From the NCBI GenBank assembly GCA_022453515.1, contig JAJNNY010000011.1:124001-188000 (forward strand): a stretch of DNA of 64,000 nucleotides, read 5' to 3'. The position numbers and the translations under genes were made by a program. How positions within the stretch are numbered: position 1 is the stretch's first letter; every line of letters begins with the position of its first letter. Shown here one piece after another: positions 59,358 through 64,000 of the stretch. A model generated the notes under the pieces. The model saw nothing but the letters and a program-made list of their open reading frames with translations, did not search any database and was not told the origin of the DNA. This DNA is from Astrocystis sublimbata. Its lineage: Eukaryota; Ascomycota; Sordariomycetes; Xylariales; Xylariaceae.

Positions 59358-62300
59358 TCATCTCGCCGTCGTCAAAGTCGCAAACGTCGTCGCCTCAGGC
59401 AGCAGCGTCGTCGAAGTCGTAGTCGCAGCCGCAGTCGAAGCCAGCGATATCGTAGGCGGATTATCCACAATGCCCGACGGGAAGATAGCCACGCGGTCCA
59501 ACCAAATGGTATTCTCGCGCGCCGCCTCGAGGCCGAAGCTGAATGTAAGCTGCAGGAGGCGGTCGCGCGTGACATAGTCGACTTCGACGCGCGTCCAATC
59601 TCCCAGACCCGTGACATCCTGTCTCTTCGCTCGTCCACCTCCACCCCCCATCACCCCAACTCCTCTTCTTCCCATCCTCCTTCTGTCATTACTTCCCAAA
59701 GGAGCAAATCCAGCAGCGCCATCATCCACGCCCCCCGGCCCAAAGTCCACAGCGCTCAGATTCCGCAACTGAACACCGTTGGCGAGCAACAAGAGCCCGG
59801 CGGCGTTGCGCTGCGCGAAGCGCACATAAAAAGTAATGCGCAGCGCGGCGCCGGGAACACTGAAGACGAGGTCGGAGCGCAGACGCAGGTTCTCGCGCAG
59901 GTCTTGGGTTTGTGGGTTTGTCGTCATGTGCACGGCGAAGGACGTGCAGGACCCAGAGGCGCCGCCGAGGTGCAGGAAGGGCGAGGAGGCGTTGAATTGC
60001 GGGGAGGAGGACGGTGGGAAGGATACGGGGGATGAGAGTGCTGAGGATAGTGCGTACGAGGTGCTGAAGAGGTCCACGAGGTCCACGGACCATGGCGATA
60101 GTCCCGTTTCGAAATCCCCGTTGTCGAGGATTCCGGTGTCGGCGGCGGAGGCGTTGCAGGTGCCGGAGCCGGAGCCGGGGGTGGTGTTGGTGCTGCTGGG
60201 TGCTGAGAGGGTGCTGGATGGGCTGTTGGTAGTGGGTGTTGTGGTGTTGGAGAAGGAGGCGGTGGTGAAGGTGGAGGGGAATGTGGGTGTGGGTGTCGCG
60301 GTTGGTGTTGTGAAAGATGGCATCGTTTCTAGGTTGCTGGGTGTGGTTATGAAAGAAACGGACGCGGACGGAGACGAGATGGTTGGTGCTGATGTGCCGC
60401 TGACATCGCTTCCACTGCTGCTTCTCCCTGTCTCCGTGCCGCTTCCGCTTGATGGGGATCCGGGTGAAGCGGGCGATGAAGAAGGTGATCCGTTGCCTGT
60501 CGATAAAGAACTAGCAGGTGTTGAGCCAGGCAATGAGGAATTGGGGAAGTTTGTTGTTGACGGCAGTCCTGTCCCGGTACCGCTTGTCAAGCTGGAAGAG
60601 ACGCCACTTGAGATAGTTCCCGAGACGGTCCCTGAGACGGTTCCTGAAATAGTGACCCCTGATGAGACTATAGGTCCAGACTGTGATGCTGAAGGAGTCG
60701 GTGTTTCTGTCTCAGAGCCGGTACCTTGGTTGATCGGCGTCGATGATGCAGGGAAGGTGGCGCTAAAAGTAGACGTGAAGGTGGATGTCAACGTTGAAGC
60801 GGTACCTGACCCTGTTGCCGGAGGGCCCGACGTGCCTGTTCCCGGAGTGGGTTGCGAATTAGTCAACGACAATGATTCACTAGGTGTTGAGGCAGAGGCA
60901 GAGGGCAATGTGCCTGTTCCACTTGGTGATGTTCCACTGGATATAATTGCAGAGGTAATAGAGTTCGATACTGATGATGTAGCGGTCCCCCCTGAGCTTG
61001 TACCCGATACACCATTCGATCCACTCCCAGTCATAGAAGAGCCAATGTTTGTCGCGGTGGTATTTCCAGGGACACCAGATGTCAAACTGGACATTGCCAC
61101 TGTCGAAGCTGAAGTCGAATTTGAGAACGTCATCGAGGCAGGCGTTGATGCTGAAGCGCCGGTGTTCGTGACACTTCCGCCCAGCGAGCTCTGGGATACG
61201 GATACTGTTGTCGTGATAGGCACCCCATTTGAGTCAGTGCTTGTCACGGTTGTGAGTATCTCAGAGTTGGCGGACGTGCCACTTGCGGTAGTCACGCTCG
61301 GGTTTACACCGCTTCCGTTCGCTGAGCTCTGAGCGCGGGATATTGTGGTTGTAACAGGTGTACCGTTCGAGTCCGTGCCGGTGACTGTCGTGAAGATATA
61401 TGAGCTCAAAGCTCCAGTAACGGTGCTTTGTCCAGACCTCGTCGTCGTTGTAGCTCCGGAATTCGTAGCACTTCCGCTCGCCGAGCTCTGGATTATGGAT
61501 ATCGTTGTTGTAATGGGTAGCCCACTAGAATCCGTTCCAGTTACAGTTGAGAAAGACTCCGAGCGAGTGACGCCGCTTGCGGTTGTGTCGGGCCCAGTTG
61601 CTGTTGTTGGGGGATTGAGAGAGATCGTGGTTGTAATAGGTAGCCCACTCGAATTAATAGTAGTCACAGTCGTGACGCTTCCTGAGTTGATACCAGATAT
61701 CCCAGACCCTGTTGGTGTTGTTGAAGGGTTAAGGGATACTGTTGCTGTAACAGGCAAACCCCTCGAATCAGTACCAGTTACAGTTGTGAGGCTTCCTGGG
61801 CTACTCCCAGATATCTCAGACCCAGTTGCTGTTGTTGGGGGGGTTAGAGAGATCGTTGTTGTAATAGGCAACCCACTCGAATTAATGGTAGTCACAGTCG
61901 TGACGCTTCCTGAGCTACTCCCAGATATCCCAGACCCAGCTGACGTTGTTGAAGGGTTTAAGGAGATTGTTGCTGTGATAGGCAATCCCCTCGAATCAGT
62001 ACCAGTCACAGTTGTGATGCTTCCTGAGTTAACACCAGATACCCCAGACCCTGTTGATATTGTTGAAGGAATTTGAGAGATCGTCGTTGTAACAGGCAAC
62101 CCCCGTGAATCAGTACCAGTCACAGTTGTGAGGCTTCCTGGGCTACTTCCAGGTATTCCAGACCCTGTTGAAGGGTTTTGGGAGATCGTAGTTGTAACAG
62201 GCAACCCCCTCGAATCAGTCCCAGTCACAGTCGTGATAACTCCCGAGCCACTCGTGTTTGTCTCAGACCCAGTTGGTATCGTTAACGCGCCACTATTCGT

Positions 62301-63720
62301 ACCACTTCCGTTTGCCGAGGTCTGGATTATGGAAATCGTTGTCGTGACAGGCAACCCACTAGAATCCGTACCAGTCACAGTCGAGAGAAACTCCGAGCGC
62401 GTAACGCCACTCCAGGTCGTTGCAGTTGCAGTCGGCGTTGTCGACGCTGAGGCATTTCCACTTATCGAGCTCTGAGTAAGCGACACAGTCGTTGTATGAG
62501 GTAGTCCGCTGGAATCAGTAGTAGTCACAACTCCTGGGCTACTACTCGCGCTGATTCCAGACCCTATTGTCGAAGCACCGCCACTTCCATGCATCGAACT
62601 CTGCGTCAGGGATATTGTCGTTGTAATAGGCAATCCACTCGAATCAGTGCCAGTCACGGTCGTGAAGCCTCCTGAGCTGGAAGATGCGGTTGTCCCTGCG
62701 GAGCCGGAATTACTAGTAGTAGTACTCGGGCTGCCGCTGTTGGTCTGTGTTGTACCAGTAAAGTTCGACGAGCCGGTAACGCCACTACCTGAAGGGACAG
62801 TTGACATCGATGCCCCTGGGCCGGTTGCGCTCCCTGAAGGAAACGACGCGCTGTCGGTGATGACAGTTGTCGTGGCATTTGAGGCAGAAGTGGGCGATGT
62901 TGTAATTGTGTTTGAGCCACTGATAGGAGAGGATGGTGTGGATGTCTGTGTGGTAGAGTTTGACGAGCCGGACAAGCTCGTTGCTGTTTGGCTTCCGCCG
63001 CCACTCGCTGAAGAGCCTGTGGCTGTTGTTGTAGGCAGAGTTGTGATTCCCGAACCACTCCGTGTCACTGAGTTAGATGGAAAACTCGCACTAGAGTTCT
63101 GCCCCGAGGAAAGCGTAGACGTTGTCCCCGCCCCTCCTGTCGGGACCGTGATGCTCCCAGAAACAGTAGTGATGCGAACGCTGCTGGGCGTAGATCCAGA
63201 AGAGGCGTTTGCTGGCACTGATATCGACGAGCCAGATGAGATCGAAGACGCTGTGGAGCTACTACTCAATGGCGGGAGTGTGATGGCAGGATAAGAGGTG
63301 GGTGCGACGGTAGAGGGAGACGAGCAGTCAGGGTCCCCGGCAACCGTCGACGAGGAACAGACAACTGGGCATCGGCAGGCGGCGATGTAAGGCGACTTGT
63401 TGGCATTGCCGCATGCCATCGTGGCCTGTGGTGGATAGTTGGTGGCTCCGTAGGCGCCGACAGTTGCGCAGTACGCGATGGCTTCGTTCAAAGCCGTGGA
63501 GTTGTCGCAAGGGAACAACGTGCTGTAGCAACTGGAGGTAGACACCATGTTAGTTCTCATTAATATGTAGGTAGCTGAAAAGTGTGAGAGATATCTAGAC
63601 TGTGAAGACGTACGAAGGTGCAACTCCATTGCATTGGGACTGGGCCCCCACGCTAGCAGCGAATATCAAAAGTAGAAACAATCGCCAGCCCTTGGGACTG
63701 ACTGCCTGTGAGCCAGCCAT
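59358..63720 (-). CDS. Large Ser/Thr-rich mucin-like secreted or wall protein
   Basis: Predicted exons (minus) are 63720-63614 and 63531-59358, 1426 aa. Exon 1 encodes a signal peptide (hydrophobic core RLFLLLIFAASVGA). A Cys-rich head follows, with QCNGVAPSCYSTLFPCDN, AYCATVG, MACGNANKS and CRCPVVC. About 1000 residues of Ser/Thr/Gly/Pro-rich sequence include some twelve copies of a TVTGTDSSGLPITTTIS-like unit. A C-terminal globular domain starts near GILDNGDFETGLSPW and has SGSCTSFAVHM, LRITFYVRFAQ and NTIWLDRVAIFPSG, resembling carbohydrate-binding jelly-roll modules. No clear GPI signal is seen at the C-terminus. Expected role is a heavily O-glycosylated adhesin or wall-associated protein. 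The splice restores SCYSTLFPC. Long antisense frames are by-products of the repeats. Confidence 0.82.
61189..62669 (-). repeat. About twelve in-frame repeats in the mucin-like gene
   Basis: Each unit has a conserved core, T-(D/N)-S-x-G-x-P-(I/V/H)-T-(T/A)-T-(I/V)-S, separated by variable Ser/Thr/Gly spacers, giving a period of roughly 120-150 bases. Several units carry RGLP and group together, others SGLP or NG(T/V)P, suggesting stepwise local duplication. Confidence 0.85.
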
Positions 63721-64000
63721 GGCTGCAGATAGTTCTGGTGAACGAGTGTGGCAGGGTGATATATGCAAGAAGGCTGAGAATGTCTCCTAATAGAGACGGG
63801 GAAACGAGTGGATGACACTTTCGAGGTCAACGAGGAGTGAAGAAGGTTCCCTTAAACCATATAGGAATTCATGTCCACCTTCTTACTACTTATAACTCAG
63901 TATGTCCCCGTTGAATTTCGTCATCTCGCCGTTTCGGCATCGAGCAAGCATTCATGCAGGCCTGTTCGTCGCTAAAGCGCTGCATGTCTGAAGCTGATGG
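63721..64000. other. Upstream region of the mucin-like gene
   Basis: The last 280 bases hold the leader and promoter of the minus-strand surface protein gene. No other feature recognised. Confidence 0.6.

Noticed and set aside
59836..63294. Long plus-strand open frames (59836-61332, 61345-62076, 62647-63294) rich in Val/Pro/Leu
   Set aside because: They are exact antisense of the Ser/Thr-rich repeats of the mucin-like gene, whose codons rarely give stops on the other strand; they have no signal peptide, splice structure or family match.
1..64000. CRISPR arrays, bacterial operons or intact transposons
   Set aside because: No regularly spaced identical repeats, ribosome-binding sites, transposase or reverse transcriptase motifs, or terminal inverted repeats were seen; the sequence is eukaryotic.

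Overview
The window is nuclear DNA of a filamentous ascomycete (Pezizomycotina), most likely a Sordariomycete. The genes are monocistronic and interrupted by short introns (about 50-200 nt) with GTAAGT/GTATGT/GTGAGT donors, CTAAC/CTGAC-like branch sites and CAG/TAG acceptors. The recognisable proteins are fungal: septin Cdc3/AspB, New1/Elf1, Ist3, a PROPPIN, dynein light intermediate chain, ceramide synthase and a Zn2Cys6-less Fungal_trans protein. Gaps between genes are littered with TACCTAGGTA-type motifs. All exon joins were made by hand from splice consensus, reading-frame continuity and remembered family conservation; no transcript data were available.

Layout. 1-10 kb: 3' end of a phosducin-like gene (+), a leucine-rich-repeat protein (+), a mitochondrial-type acyl-CoA synthetase (-) and an OCH1-like GT32 mannosyltransferase (-). 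10-17 kb: a predicted four-exon small secreted cysteine-rich protein (+), a charged coiled-coil protein with an N-terminal duplication (-) and a DUF3237 protein with an extended N-terminus and a CAG/polyQ tract (-). 17-25.6 kb: a Fungal_trans-domain protein lacking a zinc cluster (-), then a 4.6-kb gene-poor stretch containing tRNA-Thr(AGT). 25.6-32.4 kb: New1/Elf1 ABCF protein (+), GT25 glycosyltransferase (+) and a second small secreted cysteine protein (-). 35-42.6 kb: ceramide synthase (-), Bax-inhibitor-1 family protein (+) and septin (-). 44-47.3 kb: an adenylation-thiolation-reductase (A-T-R) enzyme (+), followed by a telomere-like TTAGGG-rich tract. 48.8-58 kb: Hsv2-type PROPPIN (+), Ist3 (-), dynein light intermediate chain (+) and a DUF255/SPATA20-like protein (+). 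59.4-63.7 kb: a large Ser/Thr-rich mucin-like surface protein (-) with about twelve internal repeats.

Most of the window is conserved housekeeping: splicing, translation, autophagy, transport, sphingolipid, septum and glycosylation genes. The accessory, less explained content is the two secreted cysteine proteins, the A-T-R reductase with no other biosynthetic genes beside it, the repeat-rich surface protein, the DUF3237 protein and the coiled-coil protein. I saw no intact transposon, CRISPR array or gene cluster that clearly forms a new multi-gene system.
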